DNA from: Gammaproteobacteria bacterium
GTDB lineage: Bacteria > Pseudomonadota > Gammaproteobacteria > S012-40
Reading direction: 5' to 3'
Length of the DNA stretch: 8,578 nucleotides
NCBI GenBank assembly: GCA_015491615.1
Contig: WFVN01000060.1
Coordinates: 1 to 8,578 of the forward strand
Positions 1-7,067 of this stretch are shown here, in pieces (position 1 is the stretch's first letter; each line of letters begins with the position of its first letter). The notes below the pieces were generated by a model. The model had not been told where the DNA came from and ran no database searches. It worked only from the letters and a program-made list of their open reading frames with translations. The position numbers and the translations under genes are program-made.

Positions 1-122
1 ATCCCGACTACTTCGTGGTAGACGTCAACCGCCCCCTGGCACGTGCCCTGGGGTTGACCATCCCCCACGACTTCGTACTCATGGACCGCATCACCCGCTT
101 CGAAAAGGAAGGACGAGGATGA
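1..122 (+). CDS. C-terminal end of a periplasmic substrate-binding protein (ABC_sub_bind/COG2984-like), partial
   Basis: The open frame begins at base 3 (first full codon CCC) and runs 39 codons to a TGA at 120-122. The visible tail contains VNRPLARALGLTIP followed by a helix with DRITRFEK. This resembles the C-terminus of the uncharacterised ABC-type substrate-binding family PF04392/COG2984, where a phrase like N-x-x-x-A-x-x-LGLTIP precedes the last helix. Members of this family are exported periplasmic ligand binders, and in many proteobacteria they sit beside sensor kinases rather than permeases. The stop overlaps the ATG of the kinase downstream (ATGA), so the two are probably translationally coupled and functionally linked. 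The N-terminus, signal peptide and ligand site lie outside the window, so the family call rests on about 39 residues and the ligand cannot be guessed. Confidence 0.6.
   Translation, partial: PDYFVVDVNRPLARALGLTIPHDFVLMDRITRFEKEGRG
106..113 (+). promoter_or_regulatory. Ribosome binding site of the hybrid kinase gene
   Basis: The purine-rich string AGGAAGGA lies 5 nt before the ATG at 119, inside the 3' end of the upstream coding region. It supports that start and re-initiation after the overlapping TGA. Confidence 0.7.
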
Positions 123-2722
123 AGCTCCGACTCGCCCAACTCCTGGCCCTCTACACCACCGCCGCCATTTCCCTCACCGCCGCCCTCCTGGTGGGCTACT
201 TCACCTACCAGGACTACCGCGCCCTGCATCGACAGATCGTCGAACGCAGCCGTGAGCTGGCCACCGGCCTGGCGCAGGCGGTGGAATTCCCCCTCTTTAC
301 CGGCGACACCACCCTCCTCCGGCAACAGGTCCAGCGCGCAGCCGACCATCCCCTGATCACCGGCATCGAGGTCTTGGACACCGACGGCAACTACCTCTTG
401 CGCATTGGGGACCCCCACCCACTCAACGGCCTGCACCTGGAACGACCGGTGACCGCCCAGCTCCTCGATGCCGGTGAAGAAACACTCGGCCTAGGCGCCG
501 GCGGCCCGCCCCTGGAGCTGGGACGGGTACGCCTGGGGATCTCCCTGCAAGAAACGCAACAGCGGCAGTGGGCTCTGCTCGCCCAGGGCGGGCTCATCCT
601 CCTCCTCTGTGTGGGCCTTGGCGGTGCCTTTTCCTGGTGGCTGGGACGGCGCTTGGCGCGCCCCATCCAGGCCCTCACCGACGCCGCCGACGCCCTCGCC
701 AAGGGCGACCTGGAGCGGCGCGTGGCACTCGAAGGCCCCGCCGAAGTGGAGGCCCTGGCCCATCACTTCAACGCCATGGGCGCCGCCCTCGAACACGCCC
801 ACGAAGACCTGGCGCGCGAGGTGGAGCGGGCCACCACCGCCCTCCAGCGCTCCCTCAAACGCCTGGAGGAACGTAATCGTGAGCTGGACGAGGCGCGGCG
901 GGCGGCACAAGCGGCGAGCGATGCCAAAAGTCGTTTCCTCGCCAACATGAGCCACGAGATCCGCACCCCCATGAATGCCATCGTCGGTTTCACCCGCCTC
1001 CTCTACAAGGCCAGCGCCGACCCCGGTCAGCGGCACCACCTGCTCACCATCCAGCACTCCGCCGAGAGCCTGCTCACTCTCATCGACGACATCCTGGAAC
1101 TGGCACAGATGGAGAAGGGCAACGTCCACCTGCGGGCGGTGGACTTCGACCTGCGCGTAGTGCTGGACGATGTCTGTGCCCTCCTCGCCCCCTTGGCACA
1201 CGAAAAACGCCTGGAACTGGCCATCCTCGTGCACGAAAACGTGCCCACCGACTTGAACGGCGATCCCTGCCGCCTGAAACAGATCCTCAACAACCTCATC
1301 GGCAACGCCATCAAATACACCCCTGCCGGCGAGGTGGTAGTGGACGTGCGATGCGCGGAGACACGGACCGACGGCAACGGCGTGATGCTCAGGTTTTCCG
1401 TCCGCGACACCGGCATCGGCATCGATGCCGAACAACGCCGCCGCATCTTCCAGGCCTTCTCCCAGGGGGACGAAAGCATCACCCGAGGTTACGAAGGTTC
1501 CGGCCTCGGCCTGGCCATCGCCCGCAGCCTGGTGAAACGCATGGGCGGCGACATCGACTTCGAGAGCACCCCGGGCATGGGCACCACCTTCTGGTTCACC
1601 ATCTGGGTCGCCACCCAGCCGCCCCGCCCCGCCTTGGCGCCGCTGGCCGGGCGCCGGGTGTTGCTGGTGGAAAGCCACGAAACCGCTCGCCTCGGTCTCC
1701 TCTTCGACCTGCGCCGCCTGGGCCTGGAAGTACACGCCTACGCCCGCCTGGGCGAGGCCATGGCCGGGGAGCACTGGAGCACCGTCTCCCTACGCCTGGT
1801 GGGGGTGGGCTGCCCCCGCCGCCTCACCCGCGACGAGCTCCGACACTTGGCCGCCCTGACCAATGCCGACCCTCCCCCCGTCACCCTCGTCCTCGCCAAC
1901 AGCGCCTCCCTGGCTGACTACCAGGCCCTCGCCCAGGCGGGCATCACCAGTCCTTTGAGCAAACCCGTACCGCGCGACCTCCTCGCCGAGCGCCTGCGTC
2001 AGGCCTTCGAGGGCGAGGGTGCGACAGCCGACGACCGTTCTCCCATCCAGACCGGCCGCGTCCTCGTCTGCGAAGACAACGCCGTGAACCGCGCCCTCTA
2101 CCTGGCCCTGTTCCAGGAAATGGGTGTGCAGCCGGAACTGGTGGACTCCGCCGAAGCGGCCTTGGAGCGCCTGCGCCATGAACCCACCGACCTGGTCGTC
2201 ATGGACGTGCACATGCCGGGCATGAGTGGCGTCGAGGCCATCCGCCGCATCCGCCAACTGCCGCCCCCGGCGAGCCGCGTGCCCATCGTGTGCGTGAGCG
2301 CCGACGTGTACAGTCAACGCCAGTGTCAGGAGGCCGGAGCGGATGCCTTCCTCAGCAAGCCCATCGACGAGGCGGCCCTGGAGGCCATCGTCCGCCGCCA
2401 CCTGAACGGCATCACCCCCACCCGCGGCGGTGGTCTCCAGGAGCGCCTGCGTCAACGCATCCTGCCTTTGTTCAAAGCCACCCTTCCGGATCACCTGCGA
2501 CACCTGCGGGCAGCCTGGGCGGCGCGGGACATTTCCCGCCTGCGTGCCGAGCTGCACAAACTCAACGGGGCCTGCGCCTACTGCCACGTACCCGAGGTGT
2601 GCGAGGCGGCGAAGGCCCTGGAAGCGGCGGTAAAAGAGGGGCGGGGGGGAGACCCGCAACGAGCACTGGAGGAGTTGGAACAGGCGGCGCGACGCCTTCT
2701 GGCGGACGGGGAAACGACCTGA
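119..2722 (+). CDS. BarA/GacS-type hybrid sensor histidine kinase with two receivers and HPt
   Basis: This 867-residue inner-membrane phosphorelay kinase aligns by eye with E. coli BarA along its whole length. It has a TM segment at about 10-28, a periplasmic sensor region at 29-151, a second TM at about 152-175, HAMP at 175-228 and a coiled coil to about 268. HisKA carries the phospho-acceptor H279 in SHEIRTP. The HATPase has its N box at N392/N396, DTGIG at 430-434 and GSGLGL at 460-465. Residues 513-630 form a receiver-like fold without a phosphorylatable Asp. Residues 646-762 form an intact receiver (E652/D653, D696, S727, K747). The HPt has H813 in ELHKLNGACAYC. The expected relay is H279 to D696 to H813, then to an unseen GacA/UvrY-like regulator. 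The ATG at 119 has a good Shine-Dalgarno and overlaps the upstream stop. The unusual neighbour, a binding protein, means it may be a BarA paralogue with its own ligand rather than the orthologue, so no symbol is given. Confidence 0.93.
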   Translation: MKLRLAQLLALYTTAAISLTAALLVGYFTYQDYRALHRQIVERSRELATGLAQAVEFPLFTGDTTLLRQQVQRAADHPLITGIEVLDTDGNYLLRIGDPHPLNGLHLERPVTAQLLDAGEETLGLGAGGPPLELGRVRLGISLQETQQRQWALLAQGGLILLLCVGLGGAFSWWLGRRLARPIQALTDAADALAKGDLERRVALEGPAEVEALAHHFNAMGAALEHAHEDLAREVERATTALQRSLKRLEERNRELDEARRAAQAASDAKSRFLANMSHEIRTPMNAIVGFTRLLYKASADPGQRHHLLTIQHSAESLLTLIDDILELAQMEKGNVHLRAVDFDLRVVLDDVCALLAPLAHEKRLELAILVHENVPTDLNGDPCRLKQILNNLIGNAIKYTPAGEVVVDVRCAETRTDGNGVMLRFSVRDTGIGIDAEQRRRIFQAFSQGDESITRGYEGSGLGLAIARSLVKRMGGDIDFESTPGMGTTFWFTIWVATQPPRPALAPLAGRRVLLVESHETARLGLLFDLRRLGLEVHAYARLGEAMAGEHWSTVSLRLVGVGCPRRLTRDELRHLAALTNADPPPVTLVLANSASLADYQALAQAGITSPLSKPVPRDLLAERLRQAFEGEGATADDRSPIQTGRVLVCEDNAVNRALYLALFQEMGVQPELVDSAEAALERLRHEPTDLVVMDVHMPGMSGVEAIRRIRQLPPPASRVPIVCVSADVYSQRQCQEAGADAFLSKPIDEAALEAIVRRHLNGITPTRGGGLQERLRQRILPLFKATLPDHLRHLRAAWAARDISRLRAELHKLNGACAYCHVPEVCEAAKALEAAVKEGRGGDPQRALEELEQAARRLLADGETT

Positions 2723-2734
2723 GACAAAGCGGTC

Positions 2735-2750
2735 CGATCTTCAGAGATCG
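2735..2750. terminator. Short hairpin between convergent genes, possible weak bidirectional terminator
   Basis: CGATCT and AGATCG form a perfect 6-bp stem around a TCAG loop. The loop contains the stop codon (TCA on the + strand) of the leftward SH3 gene, and the hairpin begins 12 nt after the kinase stop. No T-run follows on either strand, so it is not a classic intrinsic terminator. Its place in the only gap between two converging genes is what suggests a role in 3'-end formation. Confidence 0.3.
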
Positions 2751-3400
2751 CTCCAGGAACGGCGCCGGCGCACCGCCAGGCGCGGCAGAACGAGGCCGGC
2801 GACGATACCCACCGCGAGTACCAGGGCGCCGGCCAGGAACCAGTCCCGCTGACGTACGTCCTGGAGGGTGGCGTTTTCCTGACGCAAGGTGAGGAGATCG
2901 CGGCGCAAGGTCACCACTTGGGTCTTGAGCTGTTCGTTCTCTTCTTGCAAGGCGATGACGTTGCGGCTCGCCTCGCGGATGCGTGCAAGGGCCTCCTCCG
3001 CCTTCGCCCGGGCCGCCTCGGCCTGTTCCAAAGCCTGTTGCAGGCGGGCGTTCTCTTTTTTGAGGTCACCGTTCTCCCGCCGCAGGGCGGCGACCTCCTT
3101 GCGCAAGCGGTCCAGGCGCGCTCGGGCCTGCGTCAGGCGCTCGCGCGCCACTGGTTCTTCCTGGAGATAGCGGGCCAGGACCCAACCCTCCACTCCGTCC
3201 CCGGTACGCACTCGCACATAGCCCTCGTCGTTGCGCTCCAGGACCTCCAGACGTACACCGCTGGGCACCATCTTGAGGATTTTGTGCTGGGTGCCCGGCC
3301 CCGTGCGCAGGGTGATCTCGAAGCGGTCGGTGACGTAGGCGCTCTCCGCCCACGCCGGCACGACCAGGAACAGGGACAGGAAAAGGGCGAACAAGGGCAT
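2741..3400 (-). CDS. ygiM: YgiM-type SH3b domain, coiled-coil, membrane-anchored envelope protein
   Basis: The protein has 219 residues, close to the roughly 206 of E. coli YgiM. A hydrophobic signal peptide ends at AWA-ES (cleavage after about residue 18). A bacterial SH3 domain spans about 21-80 (LRTGPGT at 31-37, GWVLARYL at 72-79). A long charged coiled coil covers about 84-185, a C-terminal TM helix about 187-207, and a basic tail RRRR comes near 210-214. This is the layout of the YgiM SH3 family (TIGR04211): a periplasmic SH3b head on a coiled-coil stalk anchored in the inner membrane. SH3b domains often bind peptidoglycan, but no function is proven for the family. The signal peptide has no Arg or Lys before its hydrophobic core, which is unusual. 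An in-frame TAA two codons upstream of the ATG excludes an earlier start. A GGAAGAG lies 11 nt before the ATG. The gene is last in the leftward lipoprotein run, 92 nt after its neighbour, and could be co-transcribed. Confidence 0.87.
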   Translation of the reverse strand: MPLFALFLSLFLVVPAWAESAYVTDRFEITLRTGPGTQHKILKMVPSGVRLEVLERNDEGYVRVRTGDGVEGWVLARYLQEEPVARERLTQARARLDRLRKEVAALRRENGDLKKENARLQQALEQAEAARAKAEEALARIREASRNVIALQEENEQLKTQVVTLRRDLLTLRQENATLQDVRQRDWFLAGALVLAVGIVAGLVLPRLAVRRRRSWSDL

Positions 3401-3492
3401 GATTTACTTGACTCTTCCGGGGGTCGTCGTCAGGCGATTCTCCCACCCTCTCCCGATGCCGACAAGCGCCCCCTCGCCCGCCACCGGACGAC

Positions 3493-4497
3493 TCACCGAT
3501 CCGCACCTTCCCAGGAAGGCGATGAGCCGTCACCGAGAACGAGGCGCGGCACCAGGGCCTTCACCTCGCGCGTCGCCTCGGTGAGCAGGCGCGCCTCGGC
3601 CTGCTCCGCGTCCAGGGCGGCGGCCTTGAGGGGCCGGCGCTCGGCCGCCAGGGGCCGGCCCTGGGCATCGACCAGGGCCAGGCGCAGCGTCCCCCGCAAC
3701 CAGAACCAGCCGGCCCGCTGCCCCAGCGGTTGCACGTCCAGGTGCGCGCGCAGACGATGGGTGCCCTCGCCCTCCGTCACCGTCACCCCCAGGGCGGTGA
3801 GAGCATCGCCCAGGGCCGCGCGCAGGGGAGCCGCCTCGGCCTCCGGACGCACTGGCAAAGCCGCCAGGGCCTCGGCGAGACGCTCGTGCAAGACCGCTGG
3901 CGACAGCGGCGGGGGCGGTACCGGACGCGCACTCACCACCGCGTGGGCGGCGCCCAGGGCGGCGCGTGTCCATTGCGCCTGGAGGGCGGCGTACAGGCCC
4001 CGCACCCGGCTCAAAGGATCGCTCCCCCGACGCAGGGCCGCCTCGCTGCGCCCGTCCAGGTCCGCCATCCGTTCGCGCAGACGACGGGCGGCACGCGCCC
4101 GATCCAGGACCGCCAGGGCGTAAAAAGTGCCGCGCTCGGGGTCGCGCCAGACGTCGGCGATCTCGATGCCTTCCACGATCTGGTCGGTCTGGGTACGAAT
4201 GCGCCGGCTCACTGCCTGCTCCAGGTTCTGCGCCACCTGGTTCCCACCCGCCTGGCGCCGGAGGCGGGTCAGATCTTCGCTCACCGCCTGGATGCGCACC
4301 TGGAAAGTCTTGGCCAGTTCCGCCCGTGCCCGATCCTGGGCTTGCTCCAGGGTAGGGCCCTGGCCGCGGCCGAGAAGATAGCGCTCGGCGGGATACTCGG
4401 CCACCGGGCCACTGAGCCAGGCGGGCGGCGCCTGGCGACCGCCGCTGGCGCAGGCGGCGAGGATCAACGCGAAGCAGACGACGACGGCGCGACTCAT
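3493..4497 (-). CDS. LPP20-type lipoprotein with an extra C-terminal domain
   Basis: The protein has 334 residues. The signal peptide ends in the lipobox LAAC (C16), with Ala at +2 consistent with outer-membrane sorting. Residues about 24-140 match the LPP20 pattern: PAWL near the start, a GxGxG turn at 43-47, a helix with DRARAELA (55-62), then a beta segment FYALAVLD (125-132). Residues 141-200 are helical and end in a Pro-rich link (RPVPPPPLSP). Residues about 201-322 are a second alpha/beta domain (LRGTLRLALVDAQGRPL at 267-283) that I do not recognise. The open frame extends to 4608, but the ATG at 4497 is chosen because it gives the lipoprotein signal and has GGAGG 8 nt upstream. It starts 4 nt after the stop of the COG3014 gene, so it belongs to the same operon. 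Its function is unknown. It is a paralogue of the first gene of the operon over the LPP20 part. Confidence 0.8.
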   Translation of the reverse strand: MSRAVVVCFALILAACASGGRQAPPAWLSGPVAEYPAERYLLGRGQGPTLEQAQDRARAELAKTFQVRIQAVSEDLTRLRRQAGGNQVAQNLEQAVSRRIRTQTDQIVEGIEIADVWRDPERGTFYALAVLDRARAARRLRERMADLDGRSEAALRRGSDPLSRVRGLYAALQAQWTRAALGAAHAVVSARPVPPPPLSPAVLHERLAEALAALPVRPEAEAAPLRAALGDALTALGVTVTEGEGTHRLRAHLDVQPLGQRAGWFWLRGTLRLALVDAQGRPLAAERRPLKAAALDAEQAEARLLTEATREVKALVPRLVLGDGSSPSWEGADR

Positions 4498-4501
4498 GGG
4501 C

Positions 4502-5875
4502 TCACCCTCCGTGAACATGTATTCGGATCCATTCAGGGTCGGGCGGCACCGTCCACCAGCGGGCGATGCGCGGGTCGATCCAGTGGAAACTGCGCCAGCG
4601 CTTGTCACCCGCGCGGAAAAAGATTTCTCCCAAGTCGCGGCGCGCCAGCACGCGCCCGTCGCGGTCCTCCAGGATCACCCGCACCGGGTAGGTCCCCGGC
4701 GGCAGCAGCAGACGGGCGAGGCGCACGTTGTCGGGCAACAGGCTCCAGGTGCGGGTATCGGCCCGTTCGCTGGCGACGGTGGCGATGTTCATTATCAGGC
4801 CCAGCACCGCCCCGCCTTCCTTCTGTACCTTGTCCACCGCCTTTTCCTTGGCCACCGCGCGGACGATGGCGCGCCCCACCAGCTTGGGCATCTGCCCCTC
4901 CAGGTAGGTGACGGAGAGGCGGGCAATGTCCTCGGCCCGCTCGGCCGTGGCCTCGTGGTCGTCCGCCCGTACCCGGGCACGTTCCACCGGCGAGGGTCGA
5001 GGCACGGCGTAGGGGAGGGCGATGCGCACCAGGTGGCCGCCTTCGGTGGCTTGGACGAGGGTATTGGTCTCCCGCCACAGGGGGGCGAGGTTATCCAAGT
5101 AAAAGAAAATGAATTCCCCCTGGCGGGCATAGGCCTCGGGGTCCAGGGTCGGGTCGTCCGCGGCCAGGTGGAAGCGTTCCCGCAAGCGACGCGCCTCGTC
5201 CGCAAGGCCCACGGCCCGGGTAGCACGTACCAGGTCGCGCTGCAACTGGCGGGGGGGCGGCAGGGCGTAGGGGCTACCCTCGTCGGTGTAGGCGGCAAGG
5301 GCCTTGTCGTAGGCGATGCGGGCATCGCTCCATTCGCCCAGGGCCTCGAAGATGATCCCCGCCAACCAGCGGGCGAAGGGATCGTCCGGCTCCCCCTTCT
5401 CGGCCAGGGCCTTGGAGATCAGGTCGATCTGCAAGGCCTCCACGCGCGCCTCCTCCAGGCGCCCCAGCTCCAGGTAGGTGAGGGCCAGGAAGACGTGGAT
5501 GAGGCGCCGCTCGTAAGGGGCGCCGGCGTAGCTGCGTCGCCCCTCGTTGACGGTGGCGGCAGCGGCCTGTTCGGAGACGCTGATCACCGCCGCTTCCTCG
5601 GCGCGACGGGCGGCCTCAGCGAGGGCGAGGAGGGCGCCGTCCAGATCACCGCGCTGGCGCAGGATCATGGCCCGATTGAGAAGGTACAGCGGGTAGTCCT
5701 GCTCCCTCGCCTCGCGACCATCGGCGTCCAGGGCCTTCAGGGCCTCGTCCACCTGGCCGCGGGCGAGGGCCTCGTCCACCGCCGCCATGCGCTCGTGGTA
5801 GGCAGCGCAACCGGAAAGGAACAACAACGCCGCGGCGCCGGCCACGAGCCACCCCGACATGTCCCCGCGGGCCAT
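4502..5875 (-). CDS. COG3014-family TPR-like envelope lipoprotein
   Basis: The protein has 457 residues. The signal peptide ends in the lipobox LSGC (C23, Ala at +2), so it is predicted to be lipidated and sent to the outer membrane. Residues about 28-235 are paired helices of TPR type: GQVDEALKAL (40-49), the stretch from YERRLIH into YLELGRLEEA (121-143), and FEALGEWSDARIAYDKAL (176-193). The family-typical central and C-terminal parts follow: EDIARLSVTYLE (315-326), a helical KEKAVDK stretch, ADTRTWSLLPDNVRLARLLL (372-391) and a beta region to the end. This matches my memory of the uncharacterised COG3014 family, which recurs beside LpoB-like and LPP20-like genes. The ATG at 5875 lies 3 nt after the upstream stop with no clear Shine-Dalgarno, so coupling is likely. 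An internal ATG at 5860 is possible but would lose the only Arg of the signal n-region. Its biochemical role is unknown; a scaffold or adaptor role would be inference. Confidence 0.82.
   Translation of the reverse strand: MARGDMSGWLVAGAAALLFLSGCAAYHERMAAVDEALARGQVDEALKALDADGREAREQDYPLYLLNRAMILRQRGDLDGALLALAEAARRAEEAAVISVSEQAAAATVNEGRRSYAGAPYERRLIHVFLALTYLELGRLEEARVEALQIDLISKALAEKGEPDDPFARWLAGIIFEALGEWSDARIAYDKALAAYTDEGSPYALPPPRQLQRDLVRATRAVGLADEARRLRERFHLAADDPTLDPEAYARQGEFIFFYLDNLAPLWRETNTLVQATEGGHLVRIALPYAVPRPSPVERARVRADDHEATAERAEDIARLSVTYLEGQMPKLVGRAIVRAVAKEKAVDKVQKEGGAVLGLIMNIATVASERADTRTWSLLPDNVRLARLLLPPGTYPVRVILEDRDGRVLARRDLGEIFFRAGDKRWRSFHWIDPRIARWWTVPPDPEWIRIHVHGG
4506..4510 (-). promoter_or_regulatory. 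Ribosome binding site that fixes the start of the long LPP20 gene
   Basis: GGAGG on the minus strand lies 8 nt before the ATG at 4497. It decides in favour of this start over the in-frame start 37 codons upstream, which would overlap the neighbour and bury the lipoprotein signal. Confidence 0.75.
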
Positions 5876-5878
5876 GGA

Positions 5879-6478
5879 TCAGGGACGCACGGACTTGCCG
5901 ACCACGTACTTCTTGATCTTCTTCTGTCCGATCCAAACCTTGCGGTTAGTGGCCAGGTCGATGAGGGTGAGGTCCACCTGGTAATAACGCACCTGGCGCT
6001 TGCCCTCGCGGTCGATGATGGTGCTGATGTCCCCCTGGAGCATGAAGTCCGCGCCCAGTTCCTGGCCCATGGGCTTGCGCGTCTCCTCGGAGGCGTTCAG
6101 CTCCTGGTCCTTGCGTTCGGCGCGCAGCTCGCCACGCTCGTGGGGGGCGGCGACGAAGTCCACCTTGCCGGAATTGATGAGTTCGCGCTCGATGTCGTTG
6201 ATGAAGGTGGTGACGTTGATGTGCTCGTGGCTGAGATTGCGGATGGTGCCGACGATGACCGCCGGGCGGCGCCCGGTACGCTGCTGGAACTCGGTGAGCC
6301 AGGGGCGCGAGAGGACGTCGCTCACCATTTCCTCGGCCACCAGGCGCGAGTCGGTGTCGTTCCACTCGCCGGAGAGGTCGCGTACCTCCTCCACGCCGAT
6401 GCGCTCCACGCGGGTCGCGCAGGCGGCGAGGACGGCGGCGGCCAGAAGGAGGGTGAACAGGGTACGGATGGCGTTCAT
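5879..6478 (-). CDS. lpoB: LpoB-family lipoprotein (penicillin-binding protein activator-like)
   Basis: The protein has 199 residues. The signal peptide ends in LAAC (C20). The LpoB-type domain contains an early helix VAEEMVSDVLS (47-57), the first strand PAVIVGTIRN (72-81), a helix with FINDIERELINSGKVDFV (92-109), GADFMLQGDIST (142-153) and the final strands VDLTLIDLATNRKVWIGQ (168-185). E. coli LpoB is an outer-membrane lipoprotein that reaches through peptidoglycan to stimulate the transglycosylase/transpeptidase PBP1B. Here only about 16 residues without proline separate the lipidated Cys from the domain, unlike the long disordered tether of E. coli LpoB, so transfer of that function is uncertain. 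The ATG has AAGGAAG about 8 nt upstream. The gene begins 18 nt after the LPP20 gene and ends 3 nt before the COG3014 gene, so it sits inside the operon. Confidence 0.82.
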   Translation of the reverse strand: MNAIRTLFTLLLAAAVLAACATRVERIGVEEVRDLSGEWNDTDSRLVAEEMVSDVLSRPWLTEFQQRTGRRPAVIVGTIRNLSHEHINVTTFINDIERELINSGKVDFVAAPHERGELRAERKDQELNASEETRKPMGQELGADFMLQGDISTIIDREGKRQVRYYQVDLTLIDLATNRKVWIGQKKIKKYVVGKSVRP

Positions 6479-6496
6479 GCGTGATCTTCCTTGTGC

Positions 6497-7042
6497 TCAG
6501 GGTTGTTGGAACAGTCGCTCGGCGTTCTCTTCCAGGTAACGGATGAAGCCCTGGTTCATGGTCTGGACGTTGGCCACCACCTTCTTGATGGCCTTGGTGT
6601 CCAGCTCGGCCAGGGAATAGACATTGCCGGTGCGCTTGTCCTTCCAGCGCCCGACGATGCGCGCCCCGGCTAGGTTCAGACGGGTGATGTTCTCGATGTC
6701 GCGGGAGACGCTCTGCTCGACGGTGAAATCGTCCCCCGTGCCGCTGGAGGCCAAGTAGTCGCGGGAGGCTACCTGAAGACGCGAGCTGAGAATACGGGCG
6801 ACCTCGGCGCGGGCCCGATCGTCGGCCACCGAGACCTGGAGGGACTCGTCCCCCATGGGCGGTGCCATACCCACGCCGTGAATGAGACGCCCGCGCCGGT
6901 CGTCGACCACTTGGGTCCCCTTGTTGACCCAGTCGGGCGCACCCTTCACGCGCAGGTCGCTCTTGACCATGGTACGCCCCCCGCAGGCAGCGAGGAGAAG
7001 GACGAGAAAGGCGACGGTGATGAGGCGAGGCAAGCGATGCAT
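6497..7042 (-). CDS. LPP20-family outer-membrane lipoprotein
   Basis: The protein has 181 residues. The signal peptide is MHRLPR followed by a hydrophobic run ending in LAAC (C20, Gly at +2). The LPP20 domain follows, with APDWV (35-39), GVGMA (56-60), the conserved helix DDRARAEVAR (74-83), a segment EQSVSRDIE (109-117) and a strand/turn NVYSLAELD (140-148), then a C-terminal helix. Family members include small surface or periplasmic-facing lipoproteins such as Helicobacter Lpp20 and the flagellar protein FlgP, but no flagellar gene is nearby. It is the first gene of the leftward lipoprotein operon. It has GGGAG 8 nt before the ATG and a perfect TATAAT about 30 nt upstream, so it probably has its own promoter although the aminotransferase gene upstream runs in the same direction. 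The exact role is unknown. Confidence 0.85.
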   Translation of the reverse strand: MHRLPRLITVAFLVLLLAACGGRTMVKSDLRVKGAPDWVNKGTQVVDDRRGRLIHGVGMAPPMGDESLQVSVADDRARAEVARILSSRLQVASRDYLASSGTGDDFTVEQSVSRDIENITRLNLAGARIVGRWKDKRTGNVYSLAELDTKAIKKVVANVQTMNQGFIRYLEENAERLFQQP

Positions 7043-7067
7043 GGTATCTCTCCCTGGAATACGGCCC

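Noticed and set aside
491..1774. A 427-codon minus-strand open frame inside the kinase gene
   Set aside because: It lies wholly opposite the HAMP, HisKA and HATPase coding region. Its composition is G/V/H-rich low-information sequence typical of GC-rich antisense frames.
3401..3492. A separate promoter for ygiM in the 92-nt gap
   Set aside because: No -10 or -35 pair of even moderate quality is visible on the minus strand. Read-through from the lipoprotein operon is simpler.
2918..4123. A 401-codon + strand frame across the ygiM/LPP20 gap
   Set aside because: It is antisense to two convincing genes and turns into Arg/Ala/Ser-rich sequence without domains.
4498..4608. Earlier start of the long LPP20 gene
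   Set aside because: It would place 37 residues before a clear lipoprotein signal peptide and overlap the upstream coding region. GGAGG is correctly placed for 4497 instead.
4496..6484. A 662-codon open frame on the + strand opposite three lipoprotein genes
   Set aside because: It is the antisense shadow of high-GC coding sequence. It has no recognisable domain, while the minus strand encodes clear lipobox proteins with tight operon spacing.
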